Part shown: piece after piece, positions 44,190 through 56,819 of the stretch | Layout: every line of letters starts with the position of its first letter | Position numbering within the stretch: position 1 is the stretch's first letter | Assembly (NCBI GenBank): GCA_003255025.1 | Contig: QANY01008913.1 | Location: forward strand, 1 to 64,000 | Direction: 5' to 3' | DNA length: 64,000 nt | Origin: Datisca glomerata | Lineage: Eukaryota > Streptophyta > Magnoliopsida > Cucurbitales > Datiscaceae | Made by a program: the position numbers and the translations under genes | The notes under the pieces: model-generated | What the model saw: the letters and a program-made list of their open reading frames with translations, nothing else | Databases searched by the model: none | Told to the model about the DNA's origin: nothing

Positions 44190-44543
44190 GAGGTGCTCAT
44201 CACAAGTTCAATGAGCTTTAACTCTTCATCTACGTACATTTCTTTTCAACACTTGTCAGTTAAATACTTCAATGAAAGGTCGGCTCAAAATTAAAGCAAC
44301 TTAGGCATGAGAGACAGCTCACACTTAGAGCCCTAAATTTCTTTTTCTTTACGGCTTGTGGCTTGTTATTTAAAGACTTTTGCTTAAAGTCTAGAGCCCA
44401 TTTATAAAGTGCCTAGATTTTTTTACTCTTTAGTATTTAAGAGAGCAGGAAGATATGAAGAATAAAAAAAATTGAAGTGACTGATGTGTGTTAAAATGAA
44501 GATGAAGTCTTGGTTTTTATAGGCTTCAAAATGCACAAGTGAG
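44190..44543. other. Spacer after the FBP7 duplication
   Basis: Sequence unlike the parental flank begins abruptly at 44190. No frame or element recognised. Confidence 0.5.
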
Positions 44544-44710
44544 CAATAATGTGAAAAATGTGATAGGCACTATGTGAAAAATGTGATAGCCAACAATGTG
44601 AAAAATGTGATAGGCACTATGTGAAAAATGTGATAGGCACTAATGTAAAAATGGTAGGCAAAAATATGAAAAATGTGATAGACAACATATGAAAAGTGTG
44701 ATAGGTAATT
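44544..44710 (+). repeat. Minisatellite, about seven 23-26 base units
   Basis: Units of the form TGTGAAAAATGTGATAGGCAC repeat about seven times, becoming more degenerate to the right. Confidence 0.9.
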
Positions 44711-45596
44711 TATGGACGAAGACTTGATTTAAGATACATTTTTCTAAACAATTGAGCTTATTAATATCAAGTAAATTGAGTAAACTTAAAGAAAAATTAC
44801 ATAAAAAATAAAACTTATATATTCATGATCTTCATTTTCATGTCTTTACAATATTTATTATGATCCATGTATTCTTGATTAAATTCATTAGTAACATCAA
44901 TGCATGTAGCAGAGTTGGAAAACATTTAATAAATTTGAGTTGGACCAATTGAAAAGTACGTGTTTCACACATATTTAAGTAATCAGAAAATATACATATA
45001 CTTTAAAATTAATATTATCATTAAAGTAAATATATTATATTTTAAAACTATTGTAAGTCTAAAGCAAAAATAACACAGTATGTTAAAAAATTTCTTTTCT
45101 CATTTTTACAGTTAAACAAACGAGATGAGTTAACGTGATTGGTTTAAAGTTTTCACACTCATAAACAACGAATAAGACACTTGTTAGTTTGAATTATTCT
45201 ACTTAGAAAAAGACTTTCCCATGTTCAATGAATCAAAGTTCCGCAATATTAAAGATTTTACTTGAAAATACACTTTAATAAGACAATAATAAATAGAAAT
45301 AATATAACTTTAATGATTTTTGTCTATTTATGTGGCTGAAAAAGAATAGTAGATGCTTTGTTGGAGTTAAGAGAGATAGTGATACTAATTTATTATTAAG
45401 TTAGGATGATTAGAGAGAACTTGGTCTTTTAAGAATATAGAGAATTGATTTTGTTAATCATAGAATTCAGCGAGCATGTAATTGCTTGAGAATACTTTTT
45501 AGTTAGTTAGCTTAATTTGGTGCTTTTGAACTTTGTTTGTCTTTTGTTTACATGAGGTATACCTCTTGTATGGTACATTTCTTCTAGTTGAATATA
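44711..45596. other. AT-rich spacer without recognised genes
   Basis: No reading frame, RNA gene or terminal repeat was found. Confidence 0.55.
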
Positions 45597-45611
45597 TATA
45601 TATATATATAT

Positions 45612-45952
45612 ACATTGATTTATTATACACTGATTCAAAAATTAATTACATATTTCTTGATCATACATTTCTTATAAACTAAATTCTTTTATTAATTTTT
45701 TATTTTGAAATGGATTTTTCATTAAAGTTACGAATAGTTTTAGGTTCTGATTAGCTCTTATAATAAATTTTCATTAAACCTACGTATAGTTCAAGAATTT
45801 TCAAGTTAAATTTATATTGTCACGTATTTATGATAATAATGAATGTACAGTTCTTAAACTAATTGTAGGTGAATGAATCTATAATAAGTATAATTTGAAA
45901 AGGTATTTTAATAAAATCAGTTTGTAAAATCGAAGACAAAATTGAGGGTTTG
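45612..45952 (+). repeat. Dispersed repeat, copy 2 (partner at 10540-10885)
   Basis: Same orientation as copy 1, preceded by a TA microsatellite (about 45597-45618). Shares the TACGTATAGTTCAAGAATTT segment (45780-45799). Confidence 0.7.
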
Positions 45953-46009
45953 TCCATTTAAACCTTCTATAGGTATGGTACCCTTCAAAACGAGCTATTA
46001 TAAGAGAAA

Positions 46010-46500
46010 TTACCAATGACCTCTTTGTAGCCTGTTTCAACAACCCATATGAGAAAAAAAAAGATTTTATACAATGAGTCATGGCATTTCAACAAATCTC
46101 TTATCCTTTTGTGTGAACTAGATGGTCTAAAACAACCATCGGATATCATTTTAGAGGAGGTTAGTATCTGGGTTCGAATTTATAATCGTCCACTCATTTG
46201 CATGACCAAAGCCATTGGTGAATATATTAGAAATCTTATTGGTAAACATGTTGCTATAGATGAAAATCAAGAAGGAGTTGAGGGAGGTATTTACGTATTA
46301 GAGTCAAAATTAATGCTAACAACCCCTTGAGAAGAGGTACTAAAATTCTCCCTTCTCCCTTCTCAGAGGTGGCCTGGGTTAATCTAAAATACGAAAAATT
46401 GCCTGATTTCTATTACGCTTGAGGTCGACTATCATACATTAGTAAATATTGTGAGTTTTTTCTAGAAGATGAGGCACGTGCAAGAATTTTCAAACCCCAG
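46010..46500 (+). pseudogene. LINE ORF1-like fragment (DUF4283 / zinc-knuckle protein)
   Basis: The open piece 46049-46330 reads, after a basic start, FNKSLILLCELDG and then IWVRIYNRPLICMTKAIGEY, followed by an IGKHVAIDENQEG segment. This is the DUF4283-type domain of plant LINE ORF1 proteins. After a frameshift near 46320 come VAWVNLKYEKLPDF and the zinc-knuckle region, where a TGA replaces a cysteine codon near 46420. No reverse transcriptase follows. A truncated relic. Confidence 0.7.
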
Positions 46501-46879
46501 TATGGGTACTAGTTACGAGCTACAGAAAGTGGGATATCCAGACACAAGTGAGGCATGTCGGGCTGGCCTAGTGTAGATGCAAGGTGTGACGTGGGTGAGT
46601 GCGAGAATGGTCTAATCCTTAGTAAGTGATCGGAACAATGCTTGAGAACGCCGGAGAGGACACCGAGAGGTGAAGGGAGAGCACTTTAAACACTCAGAAG
46701 TGGGAGTTTCTTTCTCTAAGGTTTTTTCATCTTTCAAAATGAAGGAGAAGACTTCCTTTTAAAGGTCACAAAAAGGAAGGGGACCATTGCAACTAATCCC
46801 TTGATTAGTTACAAGCTCACCAATCCAAACACGCCACATTAGCTAATTAATCACACTTAGGTGGATCAGAGGAGGATCT
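46501..46879. other. Left flank of the copia element
   Basis: Moderately GC-rich sequence with no recognisable frame. The bases just before 46880 (GATCT) would be one half of a target duplication, but the other half is lost with the truncated 5' LTR. Confidence 0.5.
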
Positions 46880-49142
46880 TGCTAGTCGCCACGGTGCGTG
46901 CGGAGGAAGCGTGGAGGCACGTGACCTTTTTAAAAAATTAAACTTTTAGTAAAAATCGAATCTTTTAATAAAACAAAACTTGCGCAACGCCACGATAACC
47001 AAATAACAACTTTTATTGAAAACTCTTTTTCAATTAGTCAGGATCCATTATATATATAAATTAAATCTACAACATACAATGTTATGAATTATATACCTCT
47101 TGTAATCTATATCAAGTGTCCTTACAAAAACTGATTGATCATCCATTCCCACAAAATCATTCCAACGATCAGTAGACTCCGAGATCCATACCAAGATCTT
47201 CCAAGTCAATCCTCAACGCACTAGGATGCGTGTGGGCACGTAGAATATTACAAGACATTTTTTTATCTCTAGATGTTCTCAACATATGAGATCTAGAGAT
47301 TAACTGAAAATGATTTTAGTGAGATGATTCTCTAAAAGAACGTGATGATTATTCTTTTAAAGATTTGATTCACGTTTAATCACAGAAGAAAATCTCTCTG
47401 ATACCAATCGTGTTCTTAATTCAACTCTTGATTGGCGAGCTGATGATCTGATCAATTGATTCTCTCCTCTTATTTCAACCACCTAGGCCATTAGAATAAT
47501 ATCTGTATATATTCTAGATAATGTCGTATCAGATTTTTAGGAATAAACTAAAATAATATTTAATTATAAAATTATCAATTGCAGTGGGACCCACTATAAT
47601 TGTGCACAACTACAGTGCCATGTGGCACTGCAGTGTGCCGTGAGCCAGCACAGTGTCTCACTGCACCACTGTAGTGTCATGTGGTATTACAGTGTTGCAC
47701 ACTCACTACTGTAGTGCCACGTGACACCACAGTAGTCCATGCCAATTTGTAATGCCCTATCACTGATTGACATGTGACAATTACTACGAATTAAATATTT
47801 ATTTTAATCATATAATTATCTAGATATCAGTTAATTCAAAACTAATATATCTTGTTATCTCTATCAATTAACTTATCTGTTATTTCACAAATAGTTAATT
47901 TTATTTATTATCTAATAATAATTTAATTATCTAATTTCATAAATTAGATATTTTGTCTCACTTATCGATAACTAAAAAATTGATAATTATTTATATATAC
48001 ATAATTTCCAAAAGTTATATTTAAATATATAAATAATTTAATTAATTAATTAATCACACATAATTATGTACTTGCCTCAGAATAAAAATTCTTTTTGTAA
48101 GTCAATCCTCTTTTTATGTCCTGAAATATTCACACCCTAGACAGCGTAATATAGTGGTGACTTGGAGACCATGAACTTATAATCCTAAACTTTAATAAAC
48201 CAGATTATTAATTAAATTTTTTAATTAAATAATCTTATTTATTAATATCATTATTACTCCATTATAAATATGGAATTGCACTCTTAGAGATTATAGAATG
48301 TATTTACAGAGTATTCTCATATTGTCCACTAACATAATCATTTCACGTAGTTCTATCCATCAATTATTAGTTCGTAAATTAGGACTGGTCAAAATTACCG
48401 TTTTACCCTTCTAATTACCTATTGATCCTTAAGTACCATAAATCCACTAGTGAATGGCTAATTTATAATCTTACTATAAATTTAAGCTCAATAACCATTC
48501 ACTTTCAAAATTAACACTTAAGGGAACCAATATAAGATCTGTTAGGAAAGTTTAGATTCCAAATCTTATAAGATCATGTCCCCAGCCATCCACATCGCTG
48601 AATCTCCAAAACAAAAGTCACTAGCCTGATTAGCAAACAACCATAACGAGTGAATCAAAAGATCCAAAAGACACGCAAATGAGTTCATGACTACTCAAGA
48701 TTCAGACTTATCTACATATGATCATCGAATTGATGTGTATTAAATCTTTATGATAAACGACATGTTAATAAAGATATTAATTCACATCGGTACTGTCATA
48801 TGTAATCTTATTATATAAAATACATTCACTAAGATGTCTATCCACATCAATGATCCGAATCTAGATCACACGCATTCATAATGCTTAGTGAACCGTACTA
48901 ATAACTATTCATTAAAGATTTCATACTTTAATATGTTGCTGACAATTTTATTCATAATCTATTATCTTAATCATCTCAAACTAATACAAGATCATAATCT
49001 CATTAATGAATATGAAATTTTTATATATTTATATAAATTATTCAACAATAATTTAATAGAACAATTATAAAAAAATTGTATTCCTCTTTAAATTTCATAT
49101 CAAAATGTCAATACACATATTTTGAGGGCATAACCCCCAACA
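46880..49142 (-). mobile_element. 3' LTR of a Ty1/copia element, 2,263 bases
   Basis: On the minus strand it starts TGTTGGGGGTTATGCCC at 49142 and ends near GGCGACTAGCA at 46880. Its last 620 bases match 55251-55872, the remaining part of the 5' LTR. A purine-rich ATGTGGAAGAT immediately precedes it (49143-49153) as polypurine tract. The middle (47580-47760) holds repeated CAGTG/CCACTGTAGTG motifs. Confidence 0.85.
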
Positions 49143-49149
49143 ATCTTCC

Positions 49150-51900
49150 ACATGCCCTTAGCAAATATGGCATCTCTTCTAATCTCATGTTACGCACGTG
49201 GCCCTCAAATGACTTTGCATGAAGTGTCTTTGTAAAAGGATCAGTCGGGTTCTATTCCGGTGCTATCTTCATAACAGTCACATCCCCTCGATGTATGATC
49301 TCTCTTACAAGATGATATTTCCTCCATATGTGCTTGCCCCTCTTGTGACTCCTCGGTTCCTTGAAATTTACTACCACCCCACTGTTATCATAGTACAGGA
49401 TCAGTGACTTGTCTATATCTGGAACTACTTCTAGATCAGAATAGAACTTTTTAAGCCATATCACCCTTTTCGCAGCATCACAGGCCGTTATATATTCAGC
49501 TTCCATAGTGGAATATGCAATGCTGGATTGTTTAATACTTCTCCAGACTACAACTCCTCCATTTAAGGTGAATATTGATTAGATGTTGACTTTCAACTGT
49601 CTCTATCTGATTGAAAATCAGAATCAGTATATCTAGTGGGGTTCAAGCCTCCACATGAATAAACAAGCATATATTTTCTCATTCTCCTCAGATACTTGAG
49701 AATGTGCTTTACTGCAATCCAGTGTTCCAAACCTAGATTCGATTGATAACAACTGACAATTCCCACTACATAATAGATGTTTTGTCTCGTACACAACATG
49801 ACATACATGAGACTTCCAATTGTTGAAGCATAAGAAACCTTTCTCACATCTTCTTCCTCCTGAGGTGTCTTAGGATATTGTTCCTTGGAGAGGGCAATTT
49901 CATGTTTGGTCGGTTGTTGACCTTTCTTGGAATTCTCCATAGAGAATCGCTCCAGCACCTTATCAATATAAGATGCTTGAGAAAGTGCCAAAAACTTATT
50001 CTTTCTATCCCTTAGGATTTGGATGCCTAGAACATAGCTCGCTTCATTTAAAATTTCTCAACTAACCACTTCTTTGCCTTTGACAAAGTTTCTACATCAT
50101 TCTCAATTAGTAGAATTTCATCAACATAAAGAACTAAGAAAACCATTATCTTATCATTGGTATATTTATAAACACGGGCTTCGTCAATATTTTTCTTGAA
50201 GCCATAAGACTTTATAATTTCATCAAAGGTAAGTTTCAAGACCTAGATGCTAGCTTTAATCCATAAATGGATTTAAGCAACTTGCATACTTTTTTATCTT
50301 GCTTCTTTTGTACGAACTCTTCTAGTTACATCATATAGATGATTTCTTCAAGAGAAGCATTCAGAAAAGCTGTCTTGACATCCATTCGTCATATCTCATA
50401 GTCAAAACTAGCGGCTATGGACAAAAAGATGTGAATGAATTTTAGCATGGTCACAGGGGAGAATGTCTCTTCATAATCGACTCTCTCCCTTTGTGTGTAA
50501 CCCTTGGATACTAACTATGCCTTGAAAGTCTCTACTTTCTCATCTACACGTCTTTTTTTCTTAAAGATCCATTTACATCCAATAGACCTGACATCTTCAG
50601 GTGGATCTACAAGTTCCCAAACATAATTGGAATACATAGATTCTATTTCCTGGTTCATGGCATCTTGTCATTTCTCCTTTTCAATATCATCCATTGTTTC
50701 TTCATAAGATGATGGATCATCCTTATTAGTGTCTAACACTAGTGCATGTGCCTCTAGTTCATAGCGAACTGGTTGTCTCACAACCCTCCCATAGAACTAG
50801 TTCGTAGCAAACTGGTTGTCTCACAACCCTCCCATTACGACGTCTTTCTTTTGCAGAAACTGTGGTTTCTCAGGTTTATCATTTATCAGTAGAAATTGAA
50901 GGTGGTCTGATATCATCAGTCGTTAATTCCTCGAGAACTACTTTTCTATGAGGTTTGTAGTTTTTCATATAGTCATGTTCAAGAAAGTTTGCAGTTGTCG
51001 ACACAAACATCTTTTAATCATTGTGACTATAAAAGTACTCACTTCTAGTCTCTAGAGAATAGCCAACGAATATGCATACCTCAGACATTGAGTCTAAATT
51101 TTCGGTCTTGGGTCTAAGAATGTGAGTTAGACACCCCCATATATGAAAATGATGCAAACTAGGTTTGGAACCATTCCATAACTCTAAAGGCGCTTGCTTA
51201 CAGACTTAGAGGGCACTACATTCAAAATGTAAGTTGTCGTGTGTAGTACATATCCCCAAAATGTAAGTGACAATGATGAGTAGCTTAACATCGACCTAAC
51301 CATATCCAATAAGGTTCAGTTTATCTTCTCTGCAACACCATTTTACTGTGGTGTTCCAGGTGCTGTGAGTTGGGATAGGATTCCACACTTTAGTAAATAA
51401 TCCTTGAATTCTAAATCTAAGTATTCACCACCTTGATCGGATCAAAGGGTTTTCAATGATTTACCTAATTGCTTTTCAGTTTCAGCCTTGAAGTCTTTAA
51501 ACTTTCCAAAAGTTTTAGACTTTTGATGAATTAGGTAACTATAACAATATCTTGAGTAGTCGCCAGTGAAAGAAACAAAATACTCATATCCATCTCTAGC
51601 TTGTACATTGATTGGTCCACATACATCACTATGTACTAACTCAAGTGGTTCCTTTACTCTTTGACCCTTTCTTGTGAAAGGTCTCTTGATCATTTTCCCT
51701 TTAGGCATGATTCACAAACATGAAAAGTTTCAACTTTTAGCTCTCTCAAAGCACCGCGCTTTGTTAACATGTTCAACCTATCTAGATTAATATGTCCCAA
51801 CCTAAGATGCCATATATATGTGTTATCATCATGATAAACTCTTTGTCATTTGTTATTTTTAGGTTTTGCTACTTTAAATAATTCACAATTATTTAACGCA
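49150..51900 (-). pseudogene. Copia pol: GAG-pre-integrase, integrase, reverse transcriptase, RNase H
   Basis: Minus-strand pieces in order are: pre-integrase/integrase at 51442-51708 (PKGKM, then ELVHSDVCGPI and FTGDYSRY), reverse transcriptase at 50048-50239 (LYVDEILL, where the second catalytic Asp of YVDD is Glu) and 49593-49991 (SYASTIGSLMYVM, TDSDF), and RNase H at 49252-49506 (EAEYITACDAAK). Stops and frameshifts separate every piece. In intact relatives the enzymes copy the RNA and integrate the cDNA; here they cannot. Confidence 0.85.
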
Positions 51901-52259
51901 CATCCAGTTAGTTTAAGCATATATAGTTCGTTTATAATTTTAGCATGACATATATCGGATCCATTCTTAGAAATAATAAAATCTTTATTAATGAAAGAAA
52001 CTTCAAATAACTATTCTTGGAAAAATGAAAGACAGATCAAATTCCTCAAAAAATAGGAATATAATGAACATCGTTCAAAACTAAGTAATTATATCCAAAA
52101 AGAAAACGGATTGTCCCTAATTCTTTAGCTGACATGAGTGCACCACTACTAACTCTCAAAACGACCTCATTATCAGCCAACTCCCTTGACAAATCAAGCA
52201 TCTACAAAGAAGAATATACTTGGTTAGTGGCTCCTGAATCAAGTATCCAGGATGGAAAA
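51900..52259 (-). pseudogene. Copia protease region
   Basis: The minus strand around 52200-52250 reads WILDSGATNQV, the retropepsin active-site motif D-S-G-A-T, and is soon interrupted by a stop. The remainder up to the integrase is broken. Confidence 0.65.
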
Positions 52260-53049
52260 TCAAGCTTTAAGTACAAGCAAATCATATTTACCTTTCTTTT
52301 TCAGCTCAGAGAGATATTTGTTACAGTTTCTCTTTTTACGACCTTTAACCCCACAGTGGAAAAACTTTCCTTTGGACTTGTTGTCTTTCTTATTCTTCTT
52401 GGCTTTCGGTGATGTCTTGGCTTTCTTTACTCTTTTGTTCTTACTCTTGTCCTTACCATTGTTCTTCTTCATTTTCTTGTTCTTAACAATATTGGAAGAA
52501 AGCTTTTGCTCGATAACATTTTCCTCGCCTTCTTTGGCCATTCTAAGGTTAGGTGACTCAAAATTTTATAGTTCATTCAACAATTGGGTCATATTGAATT
52601 GTAACTTGTTCATAACATAGTTAGTCATGAATATAGAAAAATCTGGTGTGAGCGATTCTAGTATGATGCCAACTTGAGTCCGCTCATCAATGGTCACCTC
52701 ATGTACTTCTACCTCGTGCATTATGTTGATCATGTTCAAAACATGTTCTTGAACAGAATTACCCTTCATCATCTTAGTTGTCATATAGCTCCTAGTGGCC
52801 TCATGATGACTGCTGCCCAAACATTGCCTGTAAAGATTCCATAATCTCATATGCAATCTCCATACTTTCACGCTTGGTTCTCAGAACATTATTCATGCTC
52901 ACAAGCATGTAGCACTTCACCTTATTGTTTGATATGATCCAAGTATGGTATTTGTCCTTAACATTCTTAGGGGAGTTAGCAGCAGGCTCATTAGGACATT
53001 CCTTAGTAAGAACGAACTTATGGTTCTCACAAATCAGTATTAAGTTCAT
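52260..53049 (-). pseudogene. Copia gag with zinc knuckle
   Basis: Pieces at 52801-53049, 52566-52871 and 52260-52541 form a copia-type gag with its helical region and a lysine-rich tail. The zinc knuckle reads CGVKGRKKRNC after FH, so the usual histidine of CCHC is Arg. One frameshift lies near 52830 and another near 52550. The presumed start is the methionine at 53049. Confidence 0.75.
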
Positions 53050-55236
53050 ATTTGATTTCCAACATTCAATTTTTTAAGAGCGAGTAAAGCAGTATCAAGG
53101 TTGCCCATGATAGACATAATATTGATAACTGAAATTTAAAACATACATGATTCAACATAATTGATAAATATCTAGAATTCAAAAAATAAACGTGATGCAT
53201 GAATGCAATCATAATAAACACATATATTTAGCATTTATTAATCATGATAAAATTACCCAACGATTAATGTGCCGCCTCAGGGTTAGTCAGATTAACCTTA
53301 GACTGTTTATTAGACATTCTCATCCTTATTAATCAAAACTTAAAATATCTCATATTTTCTCTTTTAACAATAAGGTATCGCTTATTCGCTCAAGTCACAA
53401 CTATCCACATGAAAGTTTAATTGTGACTTTGTGAGTGTAACCCATATTTCAGATTTCATGACTTCATTTAGAATATGCCTCCTTGATATTAAGGCGTCAA
53501 GGCGGTCGAAGAAGGCCACAAGTGGAAGCAACCGATGCTTTGGTCATTCAGTTGACTCCTTGCTGCCAGTCTGTGCTTGCTGGTCTTTTTTCCCCTATCT
53601 CTTGCAATCGCTCTTCTGTCAACTGGAAAGTCTCTCAATCGCGAGCTGTCAGCTGTCTGTCCATGTACGATCCATACTAGATCTGACCAACTGCCCGCCT
53701 TAGGGTCAGTCAAAACTAAACTATGTCAATTCCTCATATCTTCTTGAGAATTCCAACCTTGGTATTGGTATAGCTCGAAACCTTCCTTAGGGAGATGAAA
53801 ACAAAGCCATCTTGAAGCCCTCACTACACTTCACGGTGTTGTAGTAATGTTGAAGACCATATGTTACATTGACATGTCAACCTTCTCTCACTCACTATTT
53901 TAGGATTATGTGTTTTTATTTCAACCAATCAATTAATTTTAAATTAGTCACTAGTTAAAATAATAACCCTATAAATATTTAATTATCAATTAATACAATC
54001 TCATTGGTTTAAGTTCATTTAACTTTCTGAAACTCTTAAGTCATAATTAGGTAAACTTAGATTAACTAATAATTATATTCATCAAATTTTAATAAAAATC
54101 TTTTACTAAAATCGGTTAACCTTAATGTTACTATAGTCTTTAGTGTGGTGTGATTACGAAATTTTAACTAGTTAAAACCTAGCAGTTTACATGCAATAGA
54201 TTTCATAAAGCAATACATATAAACATATTAGGACAATCCTAATAAATCATATTTCTACAGACGAGATGCATGATTAAATAAAACTGTGTGAGATTTTCAT
54301 ATATGGCATGTGATCGACTAATGCATGGATATGTTATCAAACATAACAACTAAATAATTATTTAATAATTAAATAAAATAATAATGGACTGAGTGATTAT
54401 TGAGTATTTCTAAATTGCAACTCTTGAAATAAAAAAATAAAATTACAAAGCGGACTTCAAAAATACATATTTCTCAAATATTGCTTTCTCCTCCTGATGT
54501 ATATCTTCATAATCTTCAAATTTTGAACGGAACCCTTTTTAATTAGAAAACTATTTTTATTAATTAAAACAATTTCTATAATTATCTCTTTTAATATAGT
54601 TGACTTTGACGTAGTCAAATAAATATTTTATTTTATTTGGTCAAACTTGGGTCAAACACAATCAACATAATAATTTTTAATTTTTATAAAATAAAAAATT
54701 AATAATTAATTTTAAAATTACATTAATTTCAAAATTTAAATGGATAATTAAAAATGTTTGGGTATTAAATAAACACTTAGGTGATAGAGTTGGTTGCATG
54801 GTTTGTTGAAAACTTTCCTGAAATGTGACAACAGTTGTCACCGACGATAGGACTCTCCGATCACTGCCCATCACCACCGTTGCCCGTCCAGAAGAGTAAA
54901 TTTCTGGTGTGGACAGTGTTTTCGTGGATGAACAGTGTTTTCACGTGAACAGTAAATTTCTGCTATTCATCTAGTGCGTTCTTCGTCTTCTCGCGTTCGG
55001 AATAATTACAATAATATTCAAAATACAATTACAAAAAATTCCTACGCCTCAATTCGGCTTACACACGATCAAGAAAAATTAAAACAAAGCCTAATCCAAT
55101 AATTACCATATAATTAATGATCCATTATTTTTCATACATTTAAAAAATATTACCATCCATCATCATACATATCTCATATTATATGAATAATGCAAGAAAA
55201 CACACATAACATTTAACATATAAATATATAAAGACC
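53050..55236 (-). other. Leader region of the copia element
   Basis: About 2.2 kb between primer-binding site and gag. AT-rich except for a GC-richer block at 53480-53710 whose frames resemble nothing known. No extra gene is called. Confidence 0.55.
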
Positions 55237-55248
55237 GCTTTGATACCA
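55237..55248 (-). other. Copia primer-binding site
   Basis: The minus strand reads TGGTATCAAAGC two bases inside the 5' LTR, matching the complement of initiator tRNA-Met with one difference. Confidence 0.8.
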
Positions 55249-55250
55249 CT

Positions 55251-55872
55251 TGATGGTCGCCGCGCGTGTACGGCGGAAGAGTGTGGCCTTTTTAAAAAAT
55301 TAAACTTTTAGTAAAAATCGAATTTTTTAATAAAACAAAACTTGCGCAACGCCACGATAATCAAATAAAAACTTTTATTGAAAACTCTTTTCCAATTAGT
55401 CAGAATCCACTATATATTTATAAGTTAAATCTACAACATATAAGGTTACGAATTATATACCTCTTGTAATCTATATCAAGTGTCCTTCCAAAAACCGATC
55501 GATCCTCCATTCCCACAAAACCGTTCTAACGATCAGTAGACTCTGAAATCCACACCAAAATCTTTCAAGTCAATCCTCAACGAGTATGACGTGTGTAGGC
55601 ACGTACAATATTACAAGACACTTTTTCTGACTCTAAATGTTCTCAACACATGCGATCTAGAGATTTACTAAGAATGACTCGATTCTCTAAAAGAACGTGA
55701 TTATTATTCTTTTTAGAGATTGATTAACGTTTAATCACAGAAAAAATCTCTCTGACATCAATTGTATTCTCAATGCAATTCTTGATTGACGAACTGATGG
55801 TCTAATCAACTGATTCTCTCCTCTTCTTTCAACCACTTAGGCCATTGGAATAATATCTGTATATATTCTAGA
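55251..55872 (-). mobile_element. Truncated 5' LTR of the copia element
   Basis: It matches the inner 620 bases of the 3' LTR and stops at TTCTAGATA, where hAT-like sequence starts. The promoter part of the LTR (about 1.6 kb) is missing. Confidence 0.85.
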
Positions 55873-55930
55873 TAGAGGTAGCAAGTGGGCCGGCTCGGCA
55901 TACGAAGTTGGCGGAACCAGCCCGTTATAA
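55871..55930 (+). mobile_element. hAT-like left terminus
   Basis: TAGAGGTAGCAAGTGGGCC begins exactly where the LTR homology ends and resembles plant hAT ends of the type TAGGGGTGGCAA followed by GGGCCGG. The opposite end was not identified. Confidence 0.45.
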
Positions 55931-56189
55931 TCCGTGACCTGCACAAGGTAAAATTCTCCTCTAGAAAGCCTCTAAATGTTTTTACCTACTCAACTAAACC
56001 TTAAGGACCACGACCTACATTTAGATCCAAGATGATTTTTCTGCCACAAAAGGTCCACTATCTATTTACTTGCAAATATTCTCTATTTGTCTGGGCTTGC
56101 GATGAATGCTCTTTTATTAATGGAATATCTAAATTATTAGAAGACAATCGATCTTTCTCCGATGCTTTTGATAGTCTTTTTTAAGGAGA

Positions 56190-56290
56190 ATGAGGCTTCA
56201 CCAATGAAGGAGTAGAATGAGGCTTAACCGAATGAGGGAGGAGAATGAGGCTTTACTTCACCGAATGAGGGAGGAGAATGAGGGAGTAGA
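56190..56290 (+). repeat. Short tandem repeat of GAATGAGG-containing units
   Basis: About four imperfect units with GAATGAGGGAGGAGAATGAGG-like content. No coding role is evident. Confidence 0.75.
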
Positions 56291-56469
56291 TGAATCTGTT
56301 TTCCCTTCCCTATGATGCAGGTGTACGAAATAGGAAAAGGGGGAATCTGTTTTCTCCTACTAAAATTACTTAAAACCCTACTTTTTGATGACGTGGTGGA
56401 GGGTAAAATAGAGAAAATAAAGAAAAATTCTTTCCTACTTCGGTGCATGCAAAATCTGCCCATATCTAC

Positions 56470-56700
56470 CTATTATGTTCTGTTGCATGCAAATAATTGG
56501 TGGAACAATGGCGAGCAAGGCGCTCTCCTGCCTCAGCAGGTGTAAAGGCACGACCATGGCTGCTCGTCGTGCCTTACGCCATAGGCGAGTGCCTGGATGG
56601 GCCTTGAAGACGTTGTTAGCAGCCAAACCCATCTATCTTCCATGTGCAAGCAATGGCAAACATTGATAGCTTGTTTAATCAACAAGAATGGTTTTGTGCT
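56470..56700. other. GC-richer block of unknown origin
   Basis: Both strands are open for 60-65 codons at 56475-56666 (+) and 56435-56632 (-), but neither shows a known motif. It may belong to an unrecognised retrotransposon end. Confidence 0.35.
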
Positions 56701-56819
56701 TGAAACATCCTAGCACCACTGTCCACCGACAATCGCTCTGTCAACTGTTGTATCCATCCCCAACTAGAATTTCAATCATGCTTCTCCTCAATCTATTATG
56801 TAACACCCTTATAGGATAT

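Larger units (their letters stand above)
46880..55872 (-). mobile_element. Ty1/copia LTR retrotransposon, decayed
   Basis: The order on the minus strand is 5' LTR remnant (55872-55251), primer-binding site, long leader, gag, protease, integrase, reverse transcriptase, RNase H, polypurine tract and 3' LTR (49142-46880). Integrase before reverse transcriptase defines Ty1/copia. Multiple stops and frameshifts and a truncated 5' LTR show it is dead. Confidence 0.85.

Noticed and set aside
44544..44710. CRISPR-like array
   Set aside because: The units are contiguous tandem repeats without unique spacers, in a plant nuclear context.
53431..53713. Frames on both strands in the GC-richer block of the copia leader
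   Set aside because: No motif and no match in mind; they overlap each other on opposite strands.
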